From Planctomycetota bacterium (GTDB taxonomy: Bacteria > Planctomycetota > JAJSAM01), in assembly GCA_024274785.1 (NCBI GenBank), contig JAJSAM010000026.1:111048-175047 (forward strand): 64,000 nucleotides of DNA, written 5' to 3'. Below, piece by piece: positions 19,878 to 30,022 of this stretch. Position 1 is the stretch's first letter. Each line of letters opens with the position of its first letter. Below the pieces are notes generated by a model. It had not been told where the DNA came from, searched no databases, and was given only the letters and a program-made list of their open reading frames with translations. Position numbers and translations under genes: made by a program.

Positions 19878-20608
19878 AGACCGCCATCGTCGGGGCCGGC
19901 AAGGGGTGTCGATCGCTCCTGGAGTTCGTGCTCGAACGAGGCCTGCAGGAGCTCCACCTCGAGGTCGGCATGGTCTGCGATATCCGCGGCGACGCGCCCG
20001 GGATCCTCTGCGCGGTGGAGCGGGGCATCCGAACGACGACCGTCCTGTCGGACGTGCTTCAGCTTCCCGGTCTCGAGATGATCATCGAGCTGACCGGTTG
20101 TGAATCCGCCGCGCGGGAGATCCAGGAGCTGCTTCCGCCGGGCGTCCGGCTGATGGACCATCGGATGGCTCACCTCTTCTGGGATCTCATTCAGATGGAG
20201 GAGAACCTCCGCACGGAGCGGGAGCAGGTGCAGGACATCCTCGACAGCATGCCGGACATCGTCCTGGTGCTCGACCGCGAAAAGCGGATCGAGACGGTCA
20301 ATGCCGGGTTCTCCCGGTTTACCGGCCTGAACCGCGACCAGGCGCGTGGCTACCATTGCCACGACGTTCTCTGCGAGCGGTGGGGCAGCCCCGGCCGTCA
20401 GGGGATGGATTGTCCGTTCGAGCAGGTTCTGCGTACCGGGAAACGGGTGAATTCTGTGCAGGTGCGCGAGGTGGCGCCGGGAGTCGAGGAGCACTTCGAA
20501 GTGACGATGACTCCGCTGCGTGAACCGGGCGGCGAGATCACCCGCGTGGTGGAGTCGCTGCATCCGATCACCGAGCGGATCCGGTTGACGCGTGAGGTGG
20601 AACTGTAG
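19874..20608 (+). CDS. Sensor kinase, N-terminal half (Rossmann-like and PAS domains), ends at an in-frame TAG
   Basis: The first half of a sensor histidine kinase gene. Residues 1-110 form a Rossmann-like domain starting MKTAIVGAGKGCRSLLEF, suggesting binding of a dinucleotide or similar ligand. Residues about 125-240 are a PAS domain (ILDSMPDIVLVLDREKRIE) with a Cys-rich segment CHDVLCERW and DCPFEQVL. The frame ends in TAG at 20606-20608, but the same frame continues without a break into the second PAS domain and the kinase, as ARRFNRFINSAEDLISMKDL. A CAG to TAG change would explain it, since Gln fits this position. Confidence 0.7.
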   Translation: MKTAIVGAGKGCRSLLEFVLERGLQELHLEVGMVCDIRGDAPGILCAVERGIRTTTVLSDVLQLPGLEMIIELTGCESAAREIQELLPPGVRLMDHRMAHLFWDLIQMEENLRTEREQVQDILDSMPDIVLVLDREKRIETVNAGFSRFTGLNRDQARGYHCHDVLCERWGSPGRQGMDCPFEQVLRTGKRVNSVQVREVAPGVEEHFEVTMTPLREPGGEITRVVESLHPITERIRLTREVEL

Positions 20609-20656
20609 GCCCGGCGCTTCAACCGCTTCATCAACTCGGCGGAGGATCTCATTTCG

Positions 20657-21655
20657 ATGAAGGATCTTAAGGGACGGTACACCGTGGTGAACGAGGCCAC
20701 GGCCAGGCTCTTCAATCTGAATCCGGAGGATCTGATCGGGCGGACGGCCGGGGAGATGTACCCACCGGACATCGCGGAACTCGTCGCCGGCCACGACCGG
20801 GACGTCCTCGAGCGGGGGGAGGCGATCAACTTCGACGAGGTGCTCGAGGTGGACGGCGTGCGCAAGAACCTGAGCACCATCCGTTTCCCCATCCGCGACT
20901 ACAAGGGTGTGCCGGAGGGGGTCTGCACGATCTCCCGCGACGTCACCAGTGAGCGGCAGTTGCAGCGGCAGCTCGAGAAGTCGGACAAGCTGGCGGCGAT
21001 CGGGAAACTCGCGGCGGCCGTGGCGCATGAGATCAACAACCCGTTGACCGGGGTGCTGGCCTATGCGGAGGACCTCCTCGAGGATGCCGGAGACAACGAG
21101 GAGCGGGCCGAGGACTGCCGCGTGATCATCCGCGAAACCCTGCGGTGCCGGGACATCGTCCGGAGCCTCCTGGATTTCAGCAAACCGCTCACGACCGATT
21201 TCAGGCGGGCCGACCTGAACCGGGTGGTGCAGAACACGGTGGCTCTCGTCAGCAAGCTGGCCATCTTCAAGGACATCGATCTCCGCCGTGACATCTCGCT
21301 CGACCTGCCCGCGGTGCATGGCGACTCCGGACAGTTGCAGCAGGTCGTTCTGAATCTGCTCGTGAATGCAGCGGAAGGGATGAATGGAAGGGGGATGCTC
21401 TGGATTGTCACCTCCTACTCCGAGCGGGAGCGCGAATGCGTTCTGGAAGTCGCGGATGACGGCCCGGGTATCCCGGAGGACCTCATCGGCCAGATCTTCG
21501 AGCCGTTCTTCTCCACGAAGCGTTCGACACACGGTCTGGGGTTGGCGGTGAGTTTCAGTATCGTGGACCGGCACGGTGGCCGCATGGTGGCATCCAATCG
21601 GGATCAGGGCGGCGCCTCCTTCAAGGTGATCCTGCCCGCCGCGGAGGAAGAGTGA
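20657..21655 (+). CDS. Sensor histidine kinase, C-terminal half (PAS and kinase domains)
   Basis: The frame downstream of the TAG carries a second PAS domain (about residues 1-105 of this part, GRYTVVNEATARLFNL), then the dimerisation/phosphoacceptor helix with the His in AAVAHEINNPLTGVLAY and the ATPase domain with N box LLVNAAEGM, G1 DDGPGIP, F box FEPFFSTK and G2 GLGLAVS. The ATG at 20657 has GGAGG 11 bases upstream, so this half could be made separately by reinitiation, but the PAS domain would then lack its first strand. The stop overlaps the response regulator start. Confidence 0.85.
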   Translation: MKDLKGRYTVVNEATARLFNLNPEDLIGRTAGEMYPPDIAELVAGHDRDVLERGEAINFDEVLEVDGVRKNLSTIRFPIRDYKGVPEGVCTISRDVTSERQLQRQLEKSDKLAAIGKLAAAVAHEINNPLTGVLAYAEDLLEDAGDNEERAEDCRVIIRETLRCRDIVRSLLDFSKPLTTDFRRADLNRVVQNTVALVSKLAIFKDIDLRRDISLDLPAVHGDSGQLQQVVLNLLVNAAEGMNGRGMLWIVTSYSERERECVLEVADDGPGIPEDLIGQIFEPFFSTKRSTHGLGLAVSFSIVDRHGGRMVASNRDQGGASFKVILPAAEEE

Positions 21656-22416
21656 TGAGTGAGCCCGCGCGGGTGTTGGTGGTGGACGACGAGCAGGTCG
21701 TGCTCGACAGCGTCCGGAAGAATCTGAAGAAGGAAGACTACGGGATTCACACCGTGCTCTCGGCCGCGGATGCTCTCGATCACCTCGGTGCCGCGACGGT
21801 GACCGTCGTCATCACCGACTTGATGATGCCGGGGATGGACGGTCTCGAGCTGATGGGGGAGATGCAGCGGCGCGGGTACCGTCAACCGGTCGTGATGATC
21901 ACCGGCTATGCGACCATGCGCACCGCGTTGCAGGCGCTTCGAAAGGGCGCATTCGACTACATCGCGAAGCCGTTCACCCGGGCGGAACTCCAGGGGGTGG
22001 TCTCCCGCGCGGTTCGCCAGGCGAGCCGGGAAGGCAACCTGGAGGAGATCGGGGAGCTCGGTACCGGCGCCTGCCACCACCTCGGTGGACACTGCTGGGT
22101 CCTGGTTCAGGACGACGGCTCGGCGAAGATCGGCCTGGAGGACACCTTTGCGCGCACCGTCGGCGAGATCGACGAGATCGAGATGCCCGCCGCCGGGGAT
22201 TATGTGGAACAGGGCAGTGTCTGCCTGCGCATCCTGACGAAGGACGGGAAGACGCACACCCTGTGGTCGGCACTCTCCGGGAGCATCCTGGAACTCAACG
22301 CCGACCTCGTTGCGAACCCGGAACTCGCCATCGAGGATCCCTACGGCCGGGGCTGGCTGCTGCGCGTTGATCCCGGAAACCTCGACGAGGAGCTGAAAGG
22401 CCTTGATCTGGAGTGA
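21655..22416 (+). CDS. Response regulator with C-terminal GcvH-like domain
   Basis: The 253-residue product has a receiver domain (residues 5-125; acidic pocket Asp11/Asp12, phosphoacceptor Asp55 in ITDLMMPGMDG, Lys105 in YIAKPF). It has no DNA-binding domain. Residues about 140-245 resemble the glycine-cleavage H protein (HCWVLVQDDGSAKIGLED, then LSGSILELNADL and DPYGRGWLL). The lipoylated motif ESVKA is not kept; a lysine in DGKTHT lies about one position off. The start overlaps the kinase stop (ATGA), so it is the cognate regulator. The output is probably a protein interaction, not transcription. Confidence 0.85.
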   Translation: MSEPARVLVVDDEQVVLDSVRKNLKKEDYGIHTVLSAADALDHLGAATVTVVITDLMMPGMDGLELMGEMQRRGYRQPVVMITGYATMRTALQALRKGAFDYIAKPFTRAELQGVVSRAVRQASREGNLEEIGELGTGACHHLGGHCWVLVQDDGSAKIGLEDTFARTVGEIDEIEMPAAGDYVEQGSVCLRILTKDGKTHTLWSALSGSILELNADLVANPELAIEDPYGRGWLLRVDPGNLDEELKGLDLE

Positions 22417-22482
22417 AGCGGTGACTGCTTTGCCGTTGTCCTCGATTCCGGGCTTTGAGGGAATGAGGAGCGCGCCATGTCA

Positions 22483-22526
22483 CTGGATTTCAGCCGGCGA
22501 GCAACGCAGCCGGCGGGATGCAGCGG
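22483..22526 (-). repeat. Long-hairpin intergenic repeat, copy 5 (short degenerate remnant)
   Basis: About 44 bases match the 5'-arm-to-core part of the family in inverse orientation (CAGCCGGCGAGCAAC, then GCGGGATGCAGCGG), with several changes. Both outer ends are lost. The rest of the stretch 22417-22641, between the response regulator and the sulfotransferase gene, shows nothing else. Confidence 0.55.
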
Positions 22527-22641
22527 GATGAGCCGGGTCTTTCAGGTTCCGGTGGAGATTCTGAAGTCCATGGTGTGGAGGTCGAAGGCGGACTGCATCG
22601 ACGAGACCGGTTGGAAAGAGCGGGCTGCGGCCGCGAGACGG

Positions 22642-23235
22642 TCAGTTCGACCGTTGCCGGTAGAGCGCCGGGTCCACCACCGCGGCCATGGCCTCGCGGT
22701 CGAGGCCGCCGCCGAGGAAATCGTCGATCTTTCCCACCATCGTTCCCGTCTCCTCGAACGCGGTGTGGTAGTCCAGCACGAGCATCAACATGTCCTTCCG
22801 ATCGGCTACGAAGTTCATCGCTTTCAATGCGCTCTTCTCGAGGATCGGTGCGATCATCCCGTCGCCTGGGCCGTCCGCCCGGAACGTTCCGCGGCGGCGC
22901 AGCATCTGCTCCTGGGAGCGGAGGATCTCCGCGATCTTCCGGCGCAGGAAGATCACCCGGTACGCCTCGCCTTCCGGCAGGTGGTAGAGGAGTTCGGAGA
23001 TGACCTTGAGCGCACGGCCTCTCGCCTCGGGTACGAAGCCGGCGTCCTTCTCCAGCCGCTTCACGCCCTCCCATTCGAAGTAGCCCCGCGGGTTGTCCTC
23101 GTCCGCGATGCGGAGGCCGTCCGTCAGGGGGGGGATTCCACCGGCTTCGAGCATCTTCATCATCATCGAAGTGCCCGATCGGGGCAGCCCTGAGACGACG
23201 GTGATGAATGGCCGCATTGGCGTCGCAATATTCAT
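22642..23235 (-). CDS. Sulfotransferase-like P-loop protein
   Basis: The 197-residue product begins with the 5'-phosphosulfate loop TVVSGLPRSGTSMMMKMLEAG, the signature of the sulfotransferase superfamily, which transfers sulfate from PAPS. Later parts (YRVIFLRRKIAEILRSQEQM) fit the 3'-phosphate-binding Arg/Ser region. It is short for the family (usually 250-300 residues), so the acceptor-side part is reduced. The ATG at 23235 is chosen; 23217 and a GTG at 23268 are alternatives. It is divergent from sucA with repeat copy 6 between them. Confidence 0.75.
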   Translation of the reverse strand: MNIATPMRPFITVVSGLPRSGTSMMMKMLEAGGIPPLTDGLRIADEDNPRGYFEWEGVKRLEKDAGFVPEARGRALKVISELLYHLPEGEAYRVIFLRRKIAEILRSQEQMLRRRGTFRADGPGDGMIAPILEKSALKAMNFVADRKDMLMLVLDYHTAFEETGTMVGKIDDFLGGGLDREAMAAVVDPALYRQRSN

Positions 23236-23285
23236 GTGACTAGAGTCTAGGACGATCTTGCGCTTCACGCTAACTTGATGGCCCT

Positions 23286-23447
23286 TAGGGCCCGCGCAAG
23301 AATAACTTCGGGATTCGAGGGCTGCTGCATCCCGCCCAGCTGCGTTGCTCGTCGGTTGAAACCAGTAAGGTTGCGCGCTCCAGGCGCCTTGCTGGGCGGG
23401 CGCATCAGCGCTCTCGGTCCTGCGGGCCTGTTCTTGCGCGAGCCCTT
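23286..23447 (+). repeat. Long-hairpin intergenic repeat, copy 6 (type B ends)
   Basis: This 162-bp copy starts TAGGGCCCGCGCAAGAATAA and ends TTCTTGCGCGAGCCCTTA. The outer stem sequence differs from type A copies but is fully self-complementary. The inner stem CCCGCCCAGC/GCTGGGCGGG is perfect. The core GTTGCTCGTCGGTTGAAACC is at 23344-23363. The element ends 17 bases before the sucA ATG. Confidence 0.9.
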
Positions 23448-23464
23448 ACACGCTGGAGAGCTTG

Positions 23465-26263
23465 ATGCCGGGCGAAGATCGGTCACCGAATTCCGGGAAT
23501 CTGCAATTCGTGGAGGAACTCTATACGCGCTTCCTGCGCGAGCCCGGCTCCGTGTCCGCCGAGTGGCGCGCCTACTTCGCGGGGCTGGCGAACGAGGATC
23601 GATTCCGCGACCAGGTCCGGCTCGGTCCGACCTTCACTCCCTCGGGAGTCTTCAACCCCGCCGGGACGAACGGCCAGCCAAAGCAGCCCGTCGACGACAT
23701 GGTGGCGCTGCAGGATCGCGTGGACCAGCTCATCCGGGCCTACCGGGTCCGCGGCCACCTCGTCGCGAAGCTCGACCCCCTCGGCCGCCCGCGCTTCGAC
23801 CAGATCGAGCTCGATCCTCGGTTCTACGGGTTCACCGGGGAAGACCTGGAGCGGCGTTTCTCCACGAACACGATCCGCGGCGTCCGCAACCTGACGCTCT
23901 CCCAGATCCTCGATCGCCTTCGCAACACCTACTGCCGGTCCATCGGCGTGCAGTTCATGCACATCGACAGCCTGGAAGTGAAGAACTGGCTCACCGACCG
24001 GATGGAGGGGACCGAGAACCACGTCGTCCTGACTCGGGCCGAACAGCTCCGGATCCTGAGACGGCTCACCGATGCGGTCATCTTCGAGGAGTTCCTCCAC
24101 AAGAAGTTCTTCGGAGCGAAGAGCTTCTCGCTCGAGGGCGCCGAGAGCCTGATTCCCCTGCTCGACCTCGCCATCGACAAAGCGGTGGAGCAGGGTGTCC
24201 GGGAGATCGTGATCGGCATGGCCCACCGTGGGCGGCTGAACGTCCTGCGGAACATCATGAAGAAGGGCCCCCGGGAGATCTTCCGGGAGTTCGACGACCC
24301 CGACCCGGAGCTCAATATGGGGCAGGGGGATGTGAAGTACCACAAGGGCTTCGACTCCGAGTGGGTCACGGATTCCGGGAGAAAGGCCCACCTGACGCTC
24401 TGTTTCAACCCGAGCCATCTGGAGTTCGTGAACCCGGTGGTGATGGGCCGCGTCCGGGCGCGCACCGAGCGCATGAAGGACTTCGCCAACGAGAAGGGGC
24501 TGGCCGTGATCATCCACGGCGACTCCGCTTTCGCCGGGGAAGGGGTCGTACAGGAAACGCTGAACATGAGCCAGCTTCCGCCGTACTCGGTGGGCGGGAC
24601 GCTCCACATCGTTCTGAACAACCAGATCGGCTTCACGACCACGCCGGAGGAGGCGCGCTCGACGACGTACGCCACCGATGTGGCCAAGATGCTTCAGAGT
24701 CCCATCTTCCACGTGAACGGCGAGGATCCGGAGGCGGTGGCCCAGGTGGTCCGGTTGGCGCTCGACTTCCGGCGGACGTTCCGGCGCGACGTGGTCATCG
24801 ACATGTACGGCTACCGCCGCTACGGGCACAACGAGGGCGATGAGCCCGCCTTTACCCAGCCGTTGACCTACCAGGCCATCCGGGAGAGGAAGACCACCCG
24901 GCAGGGCTATCTCGAGCACCTGCTGAAGCTCGGTGAGGTTACGCGGGAGGAAGCGGATGAGATCGCCGACCGTCTGCGGGATCTTTTCGAGAAGGAGCTG
25001 AAAGCGGCCCGCAGCGACGACTACGAGGCGCCCGGCGGAACACCGCGCCGGCACTGGACCTCCTATTTCGGCGGCCCGGAGAAGCTCGCCGACGACGAGG
25101 ACACCGCGATCCCCCGCGAGCGTCTTTCGTATCTCCTGAACCGCCTGACCGTGGTCCCGGATGACTTCACGCCCCACAAGACCCTCGTGCGCTGGCTCGA
25201 CAATCGCCGCGCCATGGCCGCCGGGGAGAAGCCGCTCGACTGGGGAGCGGGGGAAGCGCTTGCCATCGTGAGCCTGGCGACGGAAGGCGTGCCGGTCCGG
25301 ATCACCGGCCAGGACAGCGAGCGCGGCACCTTCACCCACCGCCACGCCGTCCTGCACGACGTGAAGGACGGGCGGCTTTTCCGGTCCTTCTCCTACATCG
25401 AGGAGGGGCAGGCGCCGGTGGGAATCTTCAACAGCCCGCTCTCCGAGGTCGGCGTGCTCGGGTTCGAGTACGGCTACAGCCTGGATACGCCGGAGGGCCT
25501 GACGGTCTGGGAGGCCCAGTTCGGGGACTTCGCCAACGTCGCCCAGACGATCTTCGATCAGTTCATCTTCAGCGCCGAGGACAAGTGGAAGTTGCTCTCG
25601 GGGCTGGTGATGCTCCTGCCGCACGGGTTCGAGGGCATGGGGCCGGAGCACTCGTCCGCGCGTCTCGAGCGGTTCCTCATGATGACCGCCGAGGACAACG
25701 TCCAGATCGTGAACCTCACCACCCCGGCACAGCTCTTCCACTGCCTGCGGCGGCAGGTGCTCCGTCCCTGGCGGAAGCCGCTCGTGGTGATGAGTCCGAA
25801 GAGCCTGCTCCGGCACCCGATGGCGGTGTCGAGTCTCGAGGACTTTACCGACGGCGAGTTCATGCGCATCCTGCCCGATGAACTCGGCGGGCAGGCGGTG
25901 CCGCCGAGCAGGGTGCTGCTCACCAGTGGCCGTCTCTACTACGACCTGGTGAAGTATCGCGATCAGAACGAACGCTTCGACGTACCGATCCTCCGGGTCG
26001 AGCAACTCTATCCGCTGACGGAGCAGCGGATCGCGCAGGCCCTTGAGCCCTATCCCGTCGACGTGCCCGTCGTCTGGGTCCAGGACGAGCCGGAAAACAT
26101 GGGGGCGTGGCCGTACTTTCGATACCGGTTCTGCGAGGGAATGCCTCGGGAACGGAGCTTCCGCGGGGTCTATCGCGCCGCATCGGCGAGCCCCGCGACC
26201 GGTTCCGCCGCCAGCCACAAGCGTGAGGCGGAGATGCTCATGGACGCGGCATTCGAGATCTAG
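23465..26263 (+). CDS. sucA: 2-oxoglutarate dehydrogenase E1 component
   Basis: The thiamine-diphosphate-dependent E1 subunit decarboxylates 2-oxoglutarate in the TCA cycle. The 932-residue length is typical. Visible features are the N-terminal E2-tether segment ([16 protein letters not shown]), [12 protein letters not shown], the ThDP motif running from [16 protein letters not shown] to NNQIGFTT, and [21 protein letters not shown] lies 6 bases before the ATG at 23465. sucB and lpd follow with short gaps, so all three enzymes of the complex are encoded together. The only space for a promoter is within or before repeat copy 6. Confidence 0.97.
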   Translation: MPGEDRSPNSGNLQFVEELYTRFLREPGSVSAEWRAYFAGLANEDRFRDQVRLGPTFTPSGVFNPAGTNGQPKQPVDDMVALQDRVDQLIRAYRVRGHLVAKLDPLGRPRFDQIELDPRFYGFTGEDLERRFSTNTIRGVRNLTLSQILDRLRNTYCRSIGVQFMHIDSLEVKNWLTDRMEGTENHVVLTRAEQLRILRRLTDAVIFEEFLHKKFFGAKSFSLEGAESLIPLLDLAIDKAVEQGVREIVIGMAHRGRLNVLRNIMKKGPREIFREFDDPDPELNMGQGDVKYHKGFDSEWVTDSGRKAHLTLCFNPSHLEFVNPVVMGRVRARTERMKDFANEKGLAVIIHGDSAFAGEGVVQETLNMSQLPPYSVGGTLHIVLNNQIGFTTTPEEARSTTYATDVAKMLQSPIFHVNGEDPEAVAQVVRLALDFRRTFRRDVVIDMYGYRRYGHNEGDEPAFTQPLTYQAIRERKTTRQGYLEHLLKLGEVTREEADEIADRLRDLFEKELKAARSDDYEAPGGTPRRHWTSYFGGPEKLADDEDTAIPRERLSYLLNRLTVVPDDFTPHKTLVRWLDNRRAMAAGEKPLDWGAGEALAIVSLATEGVPVRITGQDSERGTFTHRHAVLHDVKDGRLFRSFSYIEEGQAPVGIFNSPLSEVGVLGFEYGYSLDTPEGLTVWEAQFGDFANVAQTIFDQFIFSAEDKWKLLSGLVMLLPHGFEGMGPEHSSARLERFLMMTAEDNVQIVNLTTPAQLFHCLRRQVLRPWRKPLVVMSPKSLLRHPMAVSSLEDFTDGEFMRILPDELGGQAVPPSRVLLTSGRLYYDLVKYRDQNERFDVPILRVEQLYPLTEQRIAQALEPYPVDVPVVWVQDEPENMGAWPYFRYRFCEGMPRERSFRGVYRAASASPATGSAASHKREAEMLMDAAFEI

Positions 26264-26286
26264 CCCGCTTTTCTCAGGAGAGGTTC

Positions 26287-27489
26287 ATGGCGATTGAGCT
26301 GGTCGTTCCCGAAGTCGGCGAGTCCATCCAGGAAGTGCAGGTGGGCCGATGGCTCTTCGGCGAGGGAGAGCAGGTGGCTCGCGAGAAGGGCATCGTGGAG
26401 ATCGAGACGGACAAGATCTCCTTCGAGGTCGAGGCTCCGGTCGACGGCACGGTGACGAAAGTGCTGAAAGCCGAGGGTGAGACCGCGGCCGTCGGCGAGG
26501 TGATCGGGTACATGGAAGAGGGGATAGTGACGGCGGCGCCCGCCGGGGAGCCCGCAGCGGCGCCCGGGCCCGGGTCGCCCGCGGAAGAGCCCCGCGTGAT
26601 GCCCTCCGCGCGCCGGGTCCTCGCCGAGGCCGGCATCGACGCCGCCGCCGTGACGGGTACCGGCCCCGGTGGCCGCATCGTGAAGGAAGATGCGGTCCGG
26701 GCGAGCGAAGCGCCCCCGGCCGCCCCGCCCCCGCCCCCGCCTGCTCCACCCCCGGCGCGCGAGAGTGCGCCGCCGATGCCGCCGGTGGACGGTCTGGAGG
26801 AAGCGGTGCCGATGACGCCGCTTCGCCGTCGCATCGCCGAACGCCTGGTCCAGGCCCAGCAGGTCGCGGCGCTGCTCACCACCTTCAACGAGATCGACAT
26901 GTCCGCGGTGATCGCCACGCGGAAGGAGTACCAGGAGTCGTTCCAGAGCCGGCATGGGGTGAAGCTCGGGTTCATGTCGTTCTTCGTCAAGGCGGTCGTG
27001 GACGCACTGAAGCTCGTGCCCCAGGTGAATGCCGAGGTCCGCGGCGACGCGATCGTCTACAAGAACCACTACGACATCGGCGTCGCGGTGGGGGGCGGCA
27101 AGGGCCTGGTGGTTCCGGTGATCCGGGGCGCCGACCGGCTCGGCTTCGCCGATGTCGAGAAGACCATCGCGGAGCTCGGCCGTCGCGCCATGGAGGGGAA
27201 GCTGACCCTCGACGAGCTCACCGGTGGGACCTTCACGGTCAGCAACGGCTGGATCTACGGCTCGCTTTTCTCCACGCCGATCGTGAACCCTCCGCAGAGC
27301 GGCATTCTCGGCCTGCACGCGATCAACGAGCGCCCGGTGGGGGTGAACGGCGAAGTCGTGCTCCGGCCGATGATGTACGTGGCGATGACCTACGACCACC
27401 GCGTGGTGGACGGTCGCGAAGCGGTCACCTTCCTGAAGCGCATCAAGGAATGCGTCGAAGACCCGAAGCGGATGCTCCTGGAGATCTGA
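26287..27489 (+). CDS. sucB: Dihydrolipoyllysine-residue succinyltransferase (E2)
   Basis: The E2 core transfers the succinyl group to CoA. In order: one lipoyl domain (1-78, lipoyl Lys43 in EIETDKIS), an E3/E1-binding domain (about 105-140, [15 protein letters not shown]), a long Pro/Ala hinge (145-160) and the acyltransferase domain with catalytic His371 and Asp375 in YDHRVVDG. The length of 400 residues is usual. The gene lies 23 bases after sucA and 4 bases before lpd. Confidence 0.96.
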   Translation: MAIELVVPEVGESIQEVQVGRWLFGEGEQVAREKGIVEIETDKISFEVEAPVDGTVTKVLKAEGETAAVGEVIGYMEEGIVTAAPAGEPAAAPGPGSPAEEPRVMPSARRVLAEAGIDAAAVTGTGPGGRIVKEDAVRASEAPPAAPPPPPPAPPPARESAPPMPPVDGLEEAVPMTPLRRRIAERLVQAQQVAALLTTFNEIDMSAVIATRKEYQESFQSRHGVKLGFMSFFVKAVVDALKLVPQVNAEVRGDAIVYKNHYDIGVAVGGGKGLVVPVIRGADRLGFADVEKTIAELGRRAMEGKLTLDELTGGTFTVSNGWIYGSLFSTPIVNPPQSGILGLHAINERPVGVNGEVVLRPMMYVAMTYDHRVVDGREAVTFLKRIKECVEDPKRMLLEI

Positions 27490-27493
27490 TGTC

Positions 27494-28882
<1,389 letters not shown>

Positions 28883-28951
28883 CATCGTCTGCATTGCGGG
28901 GATCGCCCGGGCTCGCGTTCCGTTGAGCGCTCTCCGTACCATCGGCCCCTC

Positions 28952-29812
28952 GTGATCGACCTCCACGCCCATACCACGGCCTCCGACGGCCGGCTGTCAC
29001 CGACCGAACTCGTCAGGAAGGCGAAGTCCGAGGGGATCACCGCGCTTGCCATCACCGATCATGACACGACCTCCGGTGTGCCGGAGGCTCTGGCGGCGGG
29101 TGGCGGCGAGGGCATCGAGATCGTGCCCGGCATCGAGATCTCGGTGGAGTTCGAACCCGGTACGTTTCACATGCTCGGCCTCTTCATCGATCCTGCTGAC
29201 GCCGCGCTCCGGGTCGAACTCGAGAAGGTCCTCGAGAGCCGCAACGACCGCAACCGGATCATGGCCGAACGGCTGAACCGCATGGGGGTTCCCATTCGCC
29301 TGACGGATGTGCTCGAGATGGCGGGGGAGGGGACGGTGGGGCGTCCGCACTTCGCCCGGGTGATGGTCGAGATGAGAGTGGTCCGCGATACCGCCGAGGC
29401 ATTCAATCGATTCCTGGGAAAGGGTGGACCCGCCTACGAGGGCCGGTATCGCACCGATCCGACGACATCGATTGCAATCATCCACGGGGCGGGAGGCGTG
29501 GCCGTACTCTGCCATCCGCACACTCTCGGTTTAGGCGACGGCCCGGAGTTCCGCGGCTACCTCGAAGAACTCGCCGGTCAGGGGCTCGACGCTCTCGAAG
29601 CACACTATGGAGAGTACAGTGCGCGTGAGCGGAGTCGCTACGGCCGGCTGGCTGTGGACCAGGGACTGCTCCTCTCCGGCGGATCGGACTTCCACGTCAT
29701 GACTCCGGGCAACGGACGGCGGCTGTCGAGCGGGCGCTCCGGCATCCCCGTTCCGCTGGAACTGCTCACGCCGCTTCGGGAGCGCGCGGCCCTTCATCGC
29801 GGCCGCTCCTGA
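28952..29812 (+). CDS. PHP-domain phosphoesterase (RNase AM / TrpH type)
   Basis: The 286-residue protein has the PHP metal site: His5 and His7 (DLHAHTTASDGRLSP), ITDHDTT, the glutamate in VPGIEIS, a later VLCHPHTLG and the final GGSDFHV. Relatives such as RNase AM trim 5' ends of rRNA or hydrolyse nucleoside 3',5'-bisphosphates and AMP; which one applies here is not decidable. The GTG start at 28952 gives the normal family N-terminus. A minus-strand gene remnant overlaps its last 47 bases. Confidence 0.85.
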   Translation: MIDLHAHTTASDGRLSPTELVRKAKSEGITALAITDHDTTSGVPEALAAGGGEGIEIVPGIEISVEFEPGTFHMLGLFIDPADAALRVELEKVLESRNDRNRIMAERLNRMGVPIRLTDVLEMAGEGTVGRPHFARVMVEMRVVRDTAEAFNRFLGKGGPAYEGRYRTDPTTSIAIIHGAGGVAVLCHPHTLGLGDGPEFRGYLEELAGQGLDALEAHYGEYSARERSRYGRLAVDQGLLLSGGSDFHVMTPGNGRRLSSGRSGIPVPLELLTPLRERAALHRGRS

Positions 29813-29898
29813 CGAAGAGCAGAAAGAGGATCAGGTCCACCGCGCCGATGAGCGCGACGGAGGTCGCCGCGGGTTGAACCGCCCCCGCAGGAACGACG
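29766..29898 (-). pseudogene. C-terminal remnant of a membrane protein
   Basis: On the minus strand a frame ending at 29766 reads as coding sequence with G or C in nearly all third positions: a hydrophobic helix SVALIGAVDLILFLLFVRSG and a charged tail. It has no start and loses its character where repeat copy 7 begins at about 29901. It looks like the 3' end of a gene that was cut at the repeat. Confidence 0.35.
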
Positions 29899-29900
29899 TA

Positions 29901-29953
29901 AGGGCCCGTGCGAGAACAGGTTCGCAGGACCGAGAGCGCTGATGCGCCCGCCC
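29901..29953 (-). repeat. Long-hairpin intergenic repeat, copy 7 (half element)
   Basis: Only one arm is present: AGGGCCCGTGCGAGAACAGG followed by CGCAGGACCGAGAGCGCTGATGCGCCCGCCC, nearly the inverse of the 3' arm of copy 6. The apical core and the other arm are missing. The remainder of the 210-base gap holds no other recognisable feature besides the gene remnant at 29766-29898. Confidence 0.75.
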
Positions 29954-30022
29954 CTGCCCCGGGGCGCACGCCGTTCCGACCACGAAAGAGCCTCGCACCG
30001 GGAGGGTCTAAATCTCGTCCTC

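Noticed and set aside
20606..20608. TAG as a sense codon (for example pyrrolysine or code reassignment)
   Set aside because: TAG ends several certain genes in the window, such as groEL1, der and the binding-protein gene, so it acts as a normal stop.
22477..22640. A short gene starting ATG at 22479 region with GAGGAG upstream
   Set aside because: After about six codons the frame enters the degenerate repeat copy 5 and then reads as random Arg/Pro/Gly-rich text. At most it is a truncated gene start.
23242..23252. Short palindrome CTAGAGTCTAG between the sulfotransferase gene and repeat copy 6
   Set aside because: Arms of five bases are too short to support an operator call without other copies.
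23483..26218. A 900-codon minus-strand open frame opposite sucA
   Set aside because: The sucA protein is unmistakable, and the antisense product has only shadow composition and no recognisable motif.
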